The notes under the pieces: generated by a model
Told to the model about the DNA's origin: nothing
Seen by the model: only the letters and a program-made list of their open reading frames with translations
Databases searched by the model: none
From: Andreprevotia sp. IGB-42
Lineage (GTDB): Bacteria > Pseudomonadota > Gammaproteobacteria > Burkholderiales > Chitinibacteraceae
Length of the DNA stretch: 64,000 nt
Reading direction: 5' to 3'
Assembly: GCF_009848685.1 (NCBI RefSeq)
Contig: NZ_WXTX01000004.1
Location: forward strand, 186,001-250,000
Shown: positions 35,743 through 44,209 of the stretch, piece after piece
Layout: each line of letters starts with the position of its first letter
How positions within the stretch are numbered: position 1 is the stretch's first letter
Position numbers and translations under genes: made by a program

Positions 35743-36555
35743 TTAATGATCTGTAGTTTGCAATGGTGGCAGCGCTATTAAATGGGGGGCATATTCGGCA
35801 GTTATTGAGTTTTCGACCAATGAGTCCGAACCCCTAAACGGTGTAGTTGTCTCAACGGGCAATAGGGAAAGCTCGGCTCGGCGATGGCGCTGTATTTTTT
35901 GAGCATCGCGCATGAATTGAACAGCGCCAACGAAACTCAAGCCGGATATGAGTAACTGAACCGCATAGCTTATCAATGACACACATAAAACCAGTCCTGC
36001 AACAGCAATGTTTAGCGGAGCATGCTTAAATAGAAGAGGTAATAGCCACATGATAGCAAAACCCATAGCGGCAAATAACATATACCCTCCAAAGTGAAAT
36101 GCCGTGACCCGATAGCCATTAAAATACCATTTATATATGCGCAACCTTAGCCTTCGGTGGCGTGATTTGAATCGAAATCGACCAGGTTTATCTCCATAGA
36201 CACGTTGCGTAAGATAGGGTTGTGTACCGAGATAAAGCTTGAGAGCCCTTGTTGGGTTCGGGTGATTCAGAAGAGTACTGATCTCCCAGAACGTCAGCGT
36301 TTTTTTGAAGTACTGTGCAAATTGCTGTTCCAGCCGAAAACGCACGGCTGCAGATTGCGGATAGCTCGACTGATCGTGGGCATTGATTGCATCACATAGC
36401 GCAGCCAATTTTTCTTTACGCACGGCATGCCTTCCTGTGAGCCATTCCCGCAACGAACGTATGATGGGCAACGCCACCAGAAGAACAATAGCCATTACGA
36501 TTAGATAGGAATTTTTTGTATCAAATGCTTGTATCAGCTCTGCAATTATCGACAT
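35743..36555 (-). CDS. Hypothetical integral membrane protein
   Basis: 270 residues from ATG 36555. One hydrophobic segment at the N-terminus (YLIVMAIVLLVALPII), two or three more at about 155-220 (GGYMLFAAMGFAIMWLLPLLF, NIAVAGLVLCVSLISYAV), with a basic cytoplasmic stretch between (GRFRFKSRHRRLRLRIYKW). No family recognised. Position in cargo next to other unknowns gives no function. Confidence 0.6.
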   Translation of the reverse strand: MSIIAELIQAFDTKNSYLIVMAIVLLVALPIIRSLREWLTGRHAVRKEKLAALCDAINAHDQSSYPQSAAVRFRLEQQFAQYFKKTLTFWEISTLLNHPNPTRALKLYLGTQPYLTQRVYGDKPGRFRFKSRHRRLRLRIYKWYFNGYRVTAFHFGGYMLFAAMGFAIMWLLPLLFKHAPLNIAVAGLVLCVSLISYAVQLLISGLSFVGAVQFMRDAQKIQRHRRAELSLLPVETTTPFRGSDSLVENSITAEYAPHLIALPPLQTTDH

Positions 36556-36763
36556 AGTCATACTCTCTATACGTGGCATTGCCTACCACGCTTTGTTGAT
36601 GCTGGTTCCCATTTATATATACTAGGACCAATCGCCTTGAGCAAGCTTGGTAACCTAATGGATGTATTCTTTAGGACTCGTTGCCAGAAGCGATTGATTT
36701 GCTTCAAATGCAGGCCACGTCGCGCTAGACTGAGGTTGCTCACCAGGCAGAGGGAAATCAGCC

Positions 36764-37009
36764 ATGACGACAGCCAGCGAGCGAACCAAATCGGTATTAC
36801 GGACCCGCCTGTTCCTGGAGTGGCTGGCCTACGCCAATGATCTTCCCGAACACATCCGCAGTGAAGCCTTGACGCTTACCCGGCATTTCCCGCTGCCTGG
36901 CGATCTCGAAATGGTCGCCAGCATCGTGGAGCAGGCCAAGAATCCGTTGTCGTACGCTGTGTTTTCCTTGGAGGACATTGCTGCCAGTTATGCAGGTTCG
37001 CCACGCTGA
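36764..37009 (+). CDS. BPSL0761-family small protein
   Basis: 81 residues. The start MTTASERTKSVLRTRLFLEWL, followed by the ALTLTRHFPLPGDLEMVA segment, fits the small BPSL0761 family of unknown function seen in beta- and gammaproteobacterial mobile regions. gaggga lies upstream of the ATG. Its end overlaps the tail of the convergent nuclease gene by 22 bp. Confidence 0.6.
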   Translation: MTTASERTKSVLRTRLFLEWLAYANDLPEHIRSEALTLTRHFPLPGDLEMVASIVEQAKNPLSYAVFSLEDIAASYAGSPR

Positions 37010-37848
37010 AGCTGGGGCAGCAAATTCATACCAGTCCGCTCGACCAGTTCCTTGTAGCTGATCACGCCATTCAGCCGAGCATCGTTGCGGTTCTCTAACC
37101 AGTACGCCCAGGCCTTATTGGTCATCGGATCGTAGACCAGTTTGTAGAGCGCGCTGGGCACCCAAACTCGTTGCATGTTGGCATCGGCGGACTGTTTATC
37201 GGCAAAGACCGGACCGGTGATCACATACACGTCGCCGGCAGCGCGCATCACATACTTGCGAACCGCCTTCTCGACTGACTTGGCCCACACACCGCGATTG
37301 TTGTCTGGCGCCTGCGGCACCATGTTGGCCAACGAAAAGCTCTGTGCCATCGCTTCCGGCGTGGGCATGTCGCCTGCCGGTGCCATGTGCCCACGGTCGT
37401 AACCAGAGCTTTTGTAATCATCCAGGTTGGCCCGCTCCGCTGCCGGCAGGCGCGCGTCGGCATAAAACCGATTAGTCCGCTGCTCATCCTTCGCATCAAG
37501 TAGCTGCGCCTTGTTCAAGCGCTCCGCCACAAAGAGCGGGGTATGGCTCAGGCCTGCGTGATACACCGCAAATGCCGAGAAGCACAATGCCCTTGGTTGC
37601 CACACTGCGGCATTGGGAACCTCCGGTGGCGTGCCGCCATAGAAAAACTGTGGACAGGCAGCAAACGCGCCTGCTTGGGCTGACGTTCTGCCAGGCTTTG
37701 CCACCGGCACGTGACCAGATAGTGCAGCTTCCGCTTTGGCCAGTTGGGCCACGGCCATACTGCTGTAGTGACGCCCTATGGGTGTAAAGGTGACGGCGGC
37801 GGCGCTGATCACTGCACCGAGCAGAACGGCAGAAACTTTGATGGACAT
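36988..37848 (-). CDS. Exported DNA/RNA non-specific endonuclease (NUC1 family)
   Basis: 286 residues. The first ~25 (MSIKVSAVLLGAVISAAAVTF) are a signal peptide or anchor. The active site reads YDRGHMAPAGDM, with the general-base His in DRGH and the metal-binding Asn in SLANMVPQ..NRG. Such enzymes cut DNA and RNA in the periplasm or outside the cell. The length is normal. It is divergent from the SRAP gene, with a palindromic site between them. As cargo it could degrade incoming DNA or serve nutrition; no immunity gene is evident. Confidence 0.88.
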   Translation of the reverse strand: MSIKVSAVLLGAVISAAAVTFTPIGRHYSSMAVAQLAKAEAALSGHVPVAKPGRTSAQAGAFAACPQFFYGGTPPEVPNAAVWQPRALCFSAFAVYHAGLSHTPLFVAERLNKAQLLDAKDEQRTNRFYADARLPAAERANLDDYKSSGYDRGHMAPAGDMPTPEAMAQSFSLANMVPQAPDNNRGVWAKSVEKAVRKYVMRAAGDVYVITGPVFADKQSADANMQRVWVPSALYKLVYDPMTNKAWAYWLENRNDARLNGVISYKELVERTGMNLLPQLQRGEPA

Positions 37849-37963
37849 AGGGAATGGCTTGGTTGATTGCGAGGGAGGACTGCAGCACTCGCAGAACGCG
37901 TGAGGCTTGCACCGTTACGTCTGTCGGGGTGAGCTGGGCAGGTTAGTGTGCATGAATAGAATA

Positions 37964-37979
37964 TAGAACATTCGTTCTA
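37964..37979. promoter_or_regulatory. Inverted repeat TAGAAC-N4-GTTCTA between nuclease and SRAP genes
   Basis: TAGAACATTCGTTCTA, centred about 20 bp before the SRAP start codon, contains GAAC-N4-GTTC, the core of the Gram-positive (DinR-type) LexA box. The usual betaproteobacterial LexA box is CTGT-N8-ACAG, so the regulator is uncertain. SOS control would suit an SRAP gene. Confidence 0.45.
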
Positions 37980-37991
37980 TTTGTGGCAATC

Positions 37992-38657
37992 ATGTGTACC
38001 AACATCGCCCAGTACCAGCGCAACTCAGACTACGGCATCGCCTTTGGCCTGCAGCCTGAGGTGCTTAGAAACTGGAAAGACCCGCGTCGACCAACCTACG
38101 CCGCCCCGGTAGGCGCCATGGTCTGGGCCTTCAACTGTTTCAAGAGCCCGTCGACGGTGCTACCCAATACTGCTGTGTGGGGGTACCGACCAGACTGGGC
38201 CGCTGAACAAAACCTCCCTGTGGTGGGACGTGCCAACATCCGGAATTTCATCAGAAAACCGTATTGGCTACCATTGTGGGAAGCGGGTCAGCGCGCGTTG
38301 GTTCCCATCGATGGCTGGCATGAATGGCGAGCCGATGGGCTGCCGTACTATGTACGTCGCCAGCATGGTCAGCCAATGTTTGCCGCTGCGCTCACCGACT
38401 ACGTCGGGCGCGGGCCAGTACGGCAGCTCAGGGTGGTATTACTGTGTGCGCCGTCCAACCATAGCGCAGTCAACGCGGATTCATTGCAGCCCATTCTGGT
38501 GCCGGCGCCGTATCGCAGATCTTGGATACAGTTCTCGCCGGCAGATGAAATGCTCTCGATGGCCAGGTTTCTCGCCCTTCCGGATGACTTGGTCAGCTAT
38601 CCGATATCTCGGCGGCTGAGCGATCCCACAGCAAATGGACCCGAGCTGATCCGGTAG
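37992..38657 (+). CDS. SRAP / YedK-HMCES-type protein lacking the active-site His
   Basis: 222 residues from ATG 37992, so the catalytic Cys is at position 2 (MCTNIAQ) as required in this family. SRAP proteins cross-link to abasic sites in single-stranded DNA. Also seen: GRANIRNF (Asn), DGWHEW (Glu) and the PISRRLSDPTANGPELI tail. The family's second-half motif HDRMP is replaced by NADSLQP, so the conserved His is missing. Cross-linking by Cys2 may survive while reversal or protease-like activity is impaired. The SRAP gene lies in the transposon cargo behind a LexA-like palindrome. Confidence 0.82.
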   Translation: MCTNIAQYQRNSDYGIAFGLQPEVLRNWKDPRRPTYAAPVGAMVWAFNCFKSPSTVLPNTAVWGYRPDWAAEQNLPVVGRANIRNFIRKPYWLPLWEAGQRALVPIDGWHEWRADGLPYYVRRQHGQPMFAAALTDYVGRGPVRQLRVVLLCAPSNHSAVNADSLQPILVPAPYRRSWIQFSPADEMLSMARFLALPDDLVSYPISRRLSDPTANGPELIR

Positions 38658-38710
38658 ATGCGCTTTGCATAAATGTCATCGAAAACTTGCTAGAATGGAA
38701 AGCACCTAAC

Positions 38711-39019
38711 ATGCAGCGATGCTCAGATATGCACCTATACCGTTGTTTGCTCATCGGCATCGTAAGCGTTTGCCTCACAGCTGCAGGTCACGCCAAGGGC
38801 ACCCTGACCGATGAGCAAATCAAGCAAGCCATCATTAAGGAAAGCATCGACGCCTACCCAGGTAACTGTCCCTGCCCGTATAACGCTGCCAAGAACGGTA
38901 GCGCATGCGGCAAGCGCAGCGCGTATAGCCGGCCCAACGGTTATGCGCCGATTTGCTACGCCAAGGACGTGACGGCTGAGATGGTTAAAGAGTGGAAAGG
39001 CGCGCGCAGGAGCGAGTAG
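38711..39019 (+). CDS. Small exported cysteine-containing protein
   Basis: 103 residues from ATG 38711 (ATG 38729 also possible). Signal peptide HLYRCLLIGIVSVCLTAAGHA. The mature part LTDEQIKQAIIKESIDAYPG and CPCPYNAAKNGSACGKRSAY plus RPNGYAPICY matches a family of small exported proteins common in plasmids and integrative elements, function unknown; conserved Cys probably form disulfides. Confidence 0.7.
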   Translation: MQRCSDMHLYRCLLIGIVSVCLTAAGHAKGTLTDEQIKQAIIKESIDAYPGNCPCPYNAAKNGSACGKRSAYSRPNGYAPICYAKDVTAEMVKEWKGARRSE

Positions 39020-39067
39020 CCTTGGCTGCGGCTGACCCACCTCAAGATGCTTAACGAGATTCAAAAA

Positions 39068-39418
39068 ATGAATGTGAAGATACTGGGCGCTCTGTTGCTG
39101 CTCGCATCGCTTGATGCTTCTGCGCTGACCTACTTCCTGGAGAAGGATTTAGGCGTGAAAGGCAACATGCATTACTGCCGGTACAACAACGGCAAGGTGT
39201 ACGCGGTGAACGCCTATGACATGTGTGAGCTCTCCATCGAGGTAGATGGGTATTCGCCACCAGCGAACTCTACTTCCTCCTATCGAAGCACAGGTTTCTT
39301 CAAGGGGGAGTATCAGGATGGCTTCACCAAGGTGTGCGTGTACGACGTTACCGGAACACGGAAAGCGATTCGGTTGAACTCGACGGAGCTCTGTCCGTTG
39401 AGCGCGTCGTTTGATTAA
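39068..39418 (+). CDS. Small exported hypothetical protein
   Basis: 116 residues from ATG 39068, which makes MNVKILGALLLLASLDASA a clean signal peptide; an ATG at 39047 would spoil it. The mature part has four Cys (MHYCRY, DMCELS, KVCVYD, ELCPLS), suggesting two disulfides. No family recognised. It follows the previous exported protein by 48 bp and may be cotranscribed. Confidence 0.65.
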   Translation: MNVKILGALLLLASLDASALTYFLEKDLGVKGNMHYCRYNNGKVYAVNAYDMCELSIEVDGYSPPANSTSSYRSTGFFKGEYQDGFTKVCVYDVTGTRKAIRLNSTELCPLSASFD

Positions 39419-39545
39419 GGAATAGGCAAACCTAATTAAAAGCTAGATTCGTGCTTAGTCGGACTCCAACTGCTTCTATCTGATCGGCGATCAAGCCTAG
39501 GTAACGATCAGGTGATGCCCTGGAGTCATTTTTCTAGGAGTTAAG

Positions 39546-40928
39546 GTGCAAAATTCCATTACGTTCGATACTCGCGACGAATACCGCCGCCGTCCCGTCG
39601 CTGAAAAAGTTATCCAGCTTCTTGCCTCGGAGATTGAGGTCTCTCCAATGGTGATCGATGGCAGCTGGGGCACGGGCAAAACGGAGTTTTGTAGGAAATT
39701 GATTGCGTTGGTTGAAGGCAATTCAGAGGTGGCGCCATTTCGCCCAGTGTATATCGATGCGTTCCGAGCTGACCATGCTGATCAGCCTCTAATGACCATA
39801 TTAGCCGCGATCCTGAAGCTGGTACCGGAAGCTGACAGGCCAAGTTTGATCAAAAAAGCGATTCCCGCTCTGCGTTTCGGTGCCAAAACTGCCGGCAAAG
39901 CCGCGATCGCTTGGCTTCTGAAACAGGACGCAGTCGATTTAGGCGATGAATGGGAGGAAGCGGTAAAGAATACCGGCGAAACCATTTTGGATAAAGCAAC
40001 AGAATCTCTGCTCAAAGATCATATGAAAGCGGAGCAAAGCATCCATGCCCTGCAAGATGCGCTGTGCGGTATCGCCTCCATCAAGCCCATTGTTATATTT
40101 ATTGACGAACTCGACCGTTGTCGACCCGATTTTGCGCTGTCCACACTTGAAATTATCAAACACGTTTTTAATATCAAAAGCGTAAAATTCGTTTTGGTGA
40201 CAAACACTCAACAGTTAAAGGCAGCCATCAATCATTGTTATGGCTACGAAGTTGATGCTCAGCGATATCTTGACAAATTTCTGGCCTTCAGCTTTCGTTT
40301 GCCAGCGGTGTTTCAAGAACCGAACAGATTCAATTCTGGGTCGGCTGCACAGGCCCATTTCTCCACATGGGTAGAAGACAGCGTATATCTTCAACATAGT
40401 GGCATTGTAGATGAAGTCGTTCTAAAAACAATTAATGAATGGATTAATTTCAAGCAACTCTCTTTGCGTGAAGTAGAGACCTTCATTAGACATCTTGAAA
40501 TATATCAAGCGCTTACCAATAAAAAAGGATTGGGGACAAAGGATCAAAAGTTGTACCTCGGTTACTTGTTGCTTCGCGTTTATGCCATCTATTGCGTATG
40601 CTTCTTTCCTTCGTTGGCTCAAAGTATACTCATCGGTCGCTACTCGCCAAAAGATATCGCCGATTCGCTAGGCCGAATTGCACTTATTGAACCCAACAAA
40701 AATTGGAACTATGGCTCAAACTTGCTGATCGTGCTCTTGGTAACAGATGCACCGGATTGCCCCCCAACATTTGCCCACAAAGATGAGCAATCAAAAAAGG
40801 ACTGGGACCGAGAGCTCTATTCTTCAATTGGAAGTTGGGCAAGCGGAATTGCTGAATATGAAGAAAGGATTAGAGCTATACAGCGAGTCCTCCACACGAT
40901 CTCATTAACAACAAATGGTTCAATTTGA
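39546..40928 (+). CDS. KAP-family P-loop NTPase
   Basis: 460 residues from a GTG with aggag about six bases upstream. Walker A GSWGTGKTEF at ~40, Walker B IVIFIDELDRCRPDFALSTLEIIKHVF at ~185-210, the KAP signature. No obvious membrane pair is inserted, unlike Kidins220-type members. KAP NTPases are found in anti-phage loci and in plasmid or phage exclusion. It is AT-rich relative to the chromosome. A PIN-like nuclease gene follows 59 bp downstream on the same strand, and I infer a two-gene system in which the NTPase senses and the nuclease acts. Confidence 0.88.
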   Translation: MQNSITFDTRDEYRRRPVAEKVIQLLASEIEVSPMVIDGSWGTGKTEFCRKLIALVEGNSEVAPFRPVYIDAFRADHADQPLMTILAAILKLVPEADRPSLIKKAIPALRFGAKTAGKAAIAWLLKQDAVDLGDEWEEAVKNTGETILDKATESLLKDHMKAEQSIHALQDALCGIASIKPIVIFIDELDRCRPDFALSTLEIIKHVFNIKSVKFVLVTNTQQLKAAINHCYGYEVDAQRYLDKFLAFSFRLPAVFQEPNRFNSGSAAQAHFSTWVEDSVYLQHSGIVDEVVLKTINEWINFKQLSLREVETFIRHLEIYQALTNKKGLGTKDQKLYLGYLLLRVYAIYCVCFFPSLAQSILIGRYSPKDIADSLGRIALIEPNKNWNYGSNLLIVLLVTDAPDCPPTFAHKDEQSKKDWDRELYSSIGSWASGIAEYEERIRAIQRVLHTISLTTNGSI

Positions 40929-40987
40929 GATTACCACATGGTTGCCATATATATTCAGCTTAGAACTGAAATTACAAATAAGCCCAC

Positions 40988-42103
40988 ATGATCAATCCCC
41001 AGATGTTTCAATCACTTAATAACATTATCGAGGAGATCTTTGCTCGCCTAAATAGCAATATCGAAACTCACCATACCGAGCCCCAAGTCTCTCTCGTCGA
41101 TCATATGCGAGCGAAACGCAAGGCAAAGGCGCTTCACGCTAGCACGAAGAAGCTAATTTATCTCGATACGAATGCATGGAAGTGTATGGCTGATTATCGC
41201 CAGAAGAAGCCGAGTCTGACATCCGCCATGCTGTCATTCGGAAACCTCCTGCAGCAGGCGGTGAACAGTACTAATTTCGTGTTCCCGATTGGTTTACCGA
41301 CGTTCTTCGAACTGGATTCAATGACGCGCCCAGAGACTCGGGCAGTATTAACCACATTGGTGGACGAGCTATCTCAGGGATTCTGCATTGCGCCGTTTCA
41401 AGAGAGGGTGGGGGGTGAATTAAAAAAACTGCGCACAGACACCCTGGACATACCCGATACTCTTGAGGATTTTCTTTGCAGTCCAATCGAATTGCTTGGA
41501 ATCCCAACACTATCTTTCAATGAACACACGAAAATAGATTTCGATGAAGAGGCGTTTAACAAAGCATTTTTTGACAGCCTTACGGAACTACCTTTCTCTT
41601 TTCAGCTTGAGTTGGCAAGTACTTTAGAAGGGAATAAATGGGACAATTCTAGGGGTATTACTGAGTTAAACGCGGGTAAGCGGGAGCATCAAGCTGCGGT
41701 GAGCAAACTCATTCAAGGCATTTTTCTGGAGCTATGCGGCTGCATCGCACATTGGTACGAAGCAGAAAAAATTGAGCTTAGTCGGAAGGATCTGCTTCGA
41801 TATTGTGCCCGAGCTCTAGGCCACTGGCATAGCACACCTACTTCGCGCGCACTGCCAACCCTGCGCATTCTGAGCTCGCTGTACGGATTGATGCGGCTCG
41901 ATTCCCACCGCAAATATCATGCCGGAGATCCCAACGACTTTATGGTTGCCGCTTCAGCGCTACCGGTAGCACAAGCTTTATTTACCGACAAAAAGCTTGC
42001 TAATCTTTTGGCTGATTCCAACCTCCGCCTAGATACCTTTTCAGACTGCCAAATTATTAGTGGTTTCGATGAAATGGCCGAATATCTCGGTACAAACTTG
42101 TGA
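40988..42103 (+). CDS. PIN-like domain protein, putative RNase effector
   Basis: 371 residues. KKLIYLDTNAWKCMADY carries the first acidic residue in the usual PIN context (beta-strand then DTN). A late segment HAGDPNDFMVAASALPVAQALFTDKKLANLL carries further acidic residues in PIN order. A ~250-residue helical insertion separates them, so this is not a small VapC toxin. PIN domains cut RNA with a metal ion. It is paired with the upstream KAP NTPase and convergent with the transposition operon. Confidence 0.7.
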   Translation: MINPQMFQSLNNIIEEIFARLNSNIETHHTEPQVSLVDHMRAKRKAKALHASTKKLIYLDTNAWKCMADYRQKKPSLTSAMLSFGNLLQQAVNSTNFVFPIGLPTFFELDSMTRPETRAVLTTLVDELSQGFCIAPFQERVGGELKKLRTDTLDIPDTLEDFLCSPIELLGIPTLSFNEHTKIDFDEEAFNKAFFDSLTELPFSFQLELASTLEGNKWDNSRGITELNAGKREHQAAVSKLIQGIFLELCGCIAHWYEAEKIELSRKDLLRYCARALGHWHSTPTSRALPTLRILSSLYGLMRLDSHRKYHAGDPNDFMVAASALPVAQALFTDKKLANLLADSNLRLDTFSDCQIISGFDEMAEYLGTNL

Positions 42104-42149
42104 CATTGCAGCTAACGCATATGGCTACTGGGATGCTTCTCTTTAAAAG

Positions 42150-42848
42150 TCACCCCACCCAGAACCTTGCACTGAAATTATTTAGTCTTCGCGTACGTAC
42201 ATCAATTTTCACTCGAAAAACCTTCGGGATCGAAGCGCCGTCCCCTCCACCCTGAAAATAGTCGCGCACAGACCATAATGCCTGCCTTTTAAGTGCCTCC
42301 CACTCAGCATAAAGTTCATCCTGCCGGTCCTTAGCCTGATGGGCAGCGCTTTTTTTTCGCACTGGCTGGGTGTGTTGGAAATCCGATAACGGATCTGATT
42401 TATGGGAAAACTCGATACTCCCGTATACCCATTCATTCTCCGGCGATATACGCCAGCGATAATGCACTCTGACCGTTAAATGGTCGGTGAAGCTGACAGG
42501 TGGTTGGACGTGGTCATCAATATAGAAAAACTCGGCTTGCCGTTCCTCCATCTCCCCCCTCATTTTCATCTGTTGCACCGCGTAGTGTAGATCGGCACCG
42601 GCACGAAGCGCATCGGCCCTGGCCTCAGAACGCCTCTTTGGTGCTTTGAATCGACGGTATTCCGATAACGAATTTTCGAACATACGTAACTTCGAAGCGA
42701 CGAAAGGACCACAGTTATTAAGTCGAAATGCCAGTAAGGCAGACGAATATTCTTCATCTACACATTGATCAATGACTCGGCTCAGAACTACGGAGTCAAT
42801 CGCTTTCAAAGCTTCATATTCGCTACGAGAAATGTTGATATCGCCCAT
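42150..42848 (-). CDS. Unknown last gene of the tns operon
   Basis: 232 residues, soluble, mixed charge, with segments FFYIDDHVQPPVSFTDHLTVRVHYRW and WVYGSIEFSHKSDP. No family recognised. It starts 19 bp after the stop of the second tniQ gene on the same strand, the position taken by tnsE in Tn7, but it is less than half the TnsE length and shows no similarity I can see. It could be a targeting or regulatory accessory of this transposon branch, or simply cargo. Confidence 0.6.
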   Translation of the reverse strand: MGDINISRSEYEALKAIDSVVLSRVIDQCVDEEYSSALLAFRLNNCGPFVASKLRMFENSLSEYRRFKAPKRRSEARADALRAGADLHYAVQQMKMRGEMEERQAEFFYIDDHVQPPVSFTDHLTVRVHYRWRISPENEWVYGSIEFSHKSDPLSDFQHTQPVRKKSAAHQAKDRQDELYAEWEALKRQALWSVRDYFQGGGDGASIPKVFRVKIDVRTRRLNNFSARFWVG

Positions 42849-42867
42849 GCATCCTCGGTTTCGTGAA

Positions 42868-44184
42868 CTACATCAGTGTTGGGGATTTTTCGATTAAATA
42901 TTCAAGATTTGGGCGAAATGTACTCTCTTCCGTGGAGAGGCCCACCCCGCTCATGATTTTCACCGCAGCCCCAAAGTACCTGCAAGCTTCCCGCAGTATT
43001 TTTTCTAAAACGATAGAATCAACGCCATGAATGCCACAGGCCTCTTCTAACGATTTCCCAAGAAAGAAGCTCGCGAGTGCGGCTCGTTCAGCTTCACTGT
43101 TAGCCGTCAGATTTGGAAGGTTGTGGCTCAATAGCGCCTGCGACGCAATACGAGCATCCATTCCACATGACTCTGCAAAACCTTGGTGACAACCGCCATT
43201 CTGAGCATACTCTCGCAAAATCTGCGGGCCCCACCATGGGTCATGCTCGGGTTGATCAAATTTGCATATCGGCGTTTCGCACTGATTTGATTGCTCCATC
43301 TTGACTATCGCTGTTCCGGCGGAACTAAACAGCAACGCAAGAGCCAGCACATAGCGTTCGGTGATAGTAGGTGGTGCCTCGCGATCGAAGATCCGTTTCA
43401 GATCATTAAATGGAGGCGAGTTATATTTAGCCGATTCAAAAAATCGATTGAACCAGTCTTCCGGCATAGCATCTTGATGCATTGCATTACTTCGGTCTTG
43501 CATCAACAGACAAGAGCCCGCAGAGCGTTGAGCCAAATATTGATGCTCGATCATGGCAACCAGCTTCGGGTGGCTCAAGCAAGCTGAACGATTTAGAATG
43601 GCTTTTGCTATTGCAGCATACCGCTGGACTACTGGAGCGGCATCCTCCAGATGTGAAGGCCAAAATGCGAATGAACGATCCCGAGCTCGCGCGATGTCAG
43701 GCTCATGATTGAAGGCGTCAAGGGACTCCAACCCCATCAGTGCAGATCCATGCAAATAACACCAGTCCACACCCTGCAGCTGATGTTCGCGATGCCAATA
43801 CGACATTCCATATTTTTCCAAGTCTTGATTAATGCAAGATTCGCAATACCAAGCCCCCTTTTTACCAACACGAAATGCATATGTAATCAGATAATCATGT
43901 AACGCAGAGCCATCTTGCACGGGCACCACAGGATCAAAAGGGCGTAAAAATGGAATCAAGGTATGTCGTTGAAAAAAAACAGTTTCTGGCAGACCACTGG
44001 CTTTGGCCAGCAAAAACGCTTGTGCCGTACGACTCCCAAGTGATTTCTGCCCATCACCATGATGTTGATACCAAGACCTCAATCGCTTGCCGGTGACGAC
44101 CATGCTCGGGAAATGGTTGAAGAACTGAATACGGCCACGCCAGCCTAAAATGTACTCGTCGGGAAATAAGGCAGGAATATTCAT
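42868..44184 (-). CDS. Second TniQ-family protein
   Basis: 438 residues. The N-terminal TniQ domain starts IPALFPDEYILGWRGRIQFFN. A zinc-binding cluster WYCESCINQDLEKYG, then YWHREHQLQGVDWCYLHG (C-C-H-C-H), follows at ~120-155. It has a shorter and different C-terminal half from the TnsD-like protein upstream. TniQ proteins pick the target and connect it to TnsC. Two TniQ genes in one element suggest two target pathways: TnsD-like for glmS and this one for another site, perhaps conjugating plasmids. The gene follows tnsD by 25 bp. Confidence 0.82.
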   Translation of the reverse strand: MNIPALFPDEYILGWRGRIQFFNHFPSMVVTGKRLRSWYQHHGDGQKSLGSRTAQAFLLAKASGLPETVFFQRHTLIPFLRPFDPVVPVQDGSALHDYLITYAFRVGKKGAWYCESCINQDLEKYGMSYWHREHQLQGVDWCYLHGSALMGLESLDAFNHEPDIARARDRSFAFWPSHLEDAAPVVQRYAAIAKAILNRSACLSHPKLVAMIEHQYLAQRSAGSCLLMQDRSNAMHQDAMPEDWFNRFFESAKYNSPPFNDLKRIFDREAPPTITERYVLALALLFSSAGTAIVKMEQSNQCETPICKFDQPEHDPWWGPQILREYAQNGGCHQGFAESCGMDARIASQALLSHNLPNLTANSEAERAALASFFLGKSLEEACGIHGVDSIVLEKILREACRYFGAAVKIMSGVGLSTEESTFRPNLEYLIEKSPTLM

Positions 44185-44209
44185 GCTTTAGAGCCAGGAA
44201 GAAACGTCA

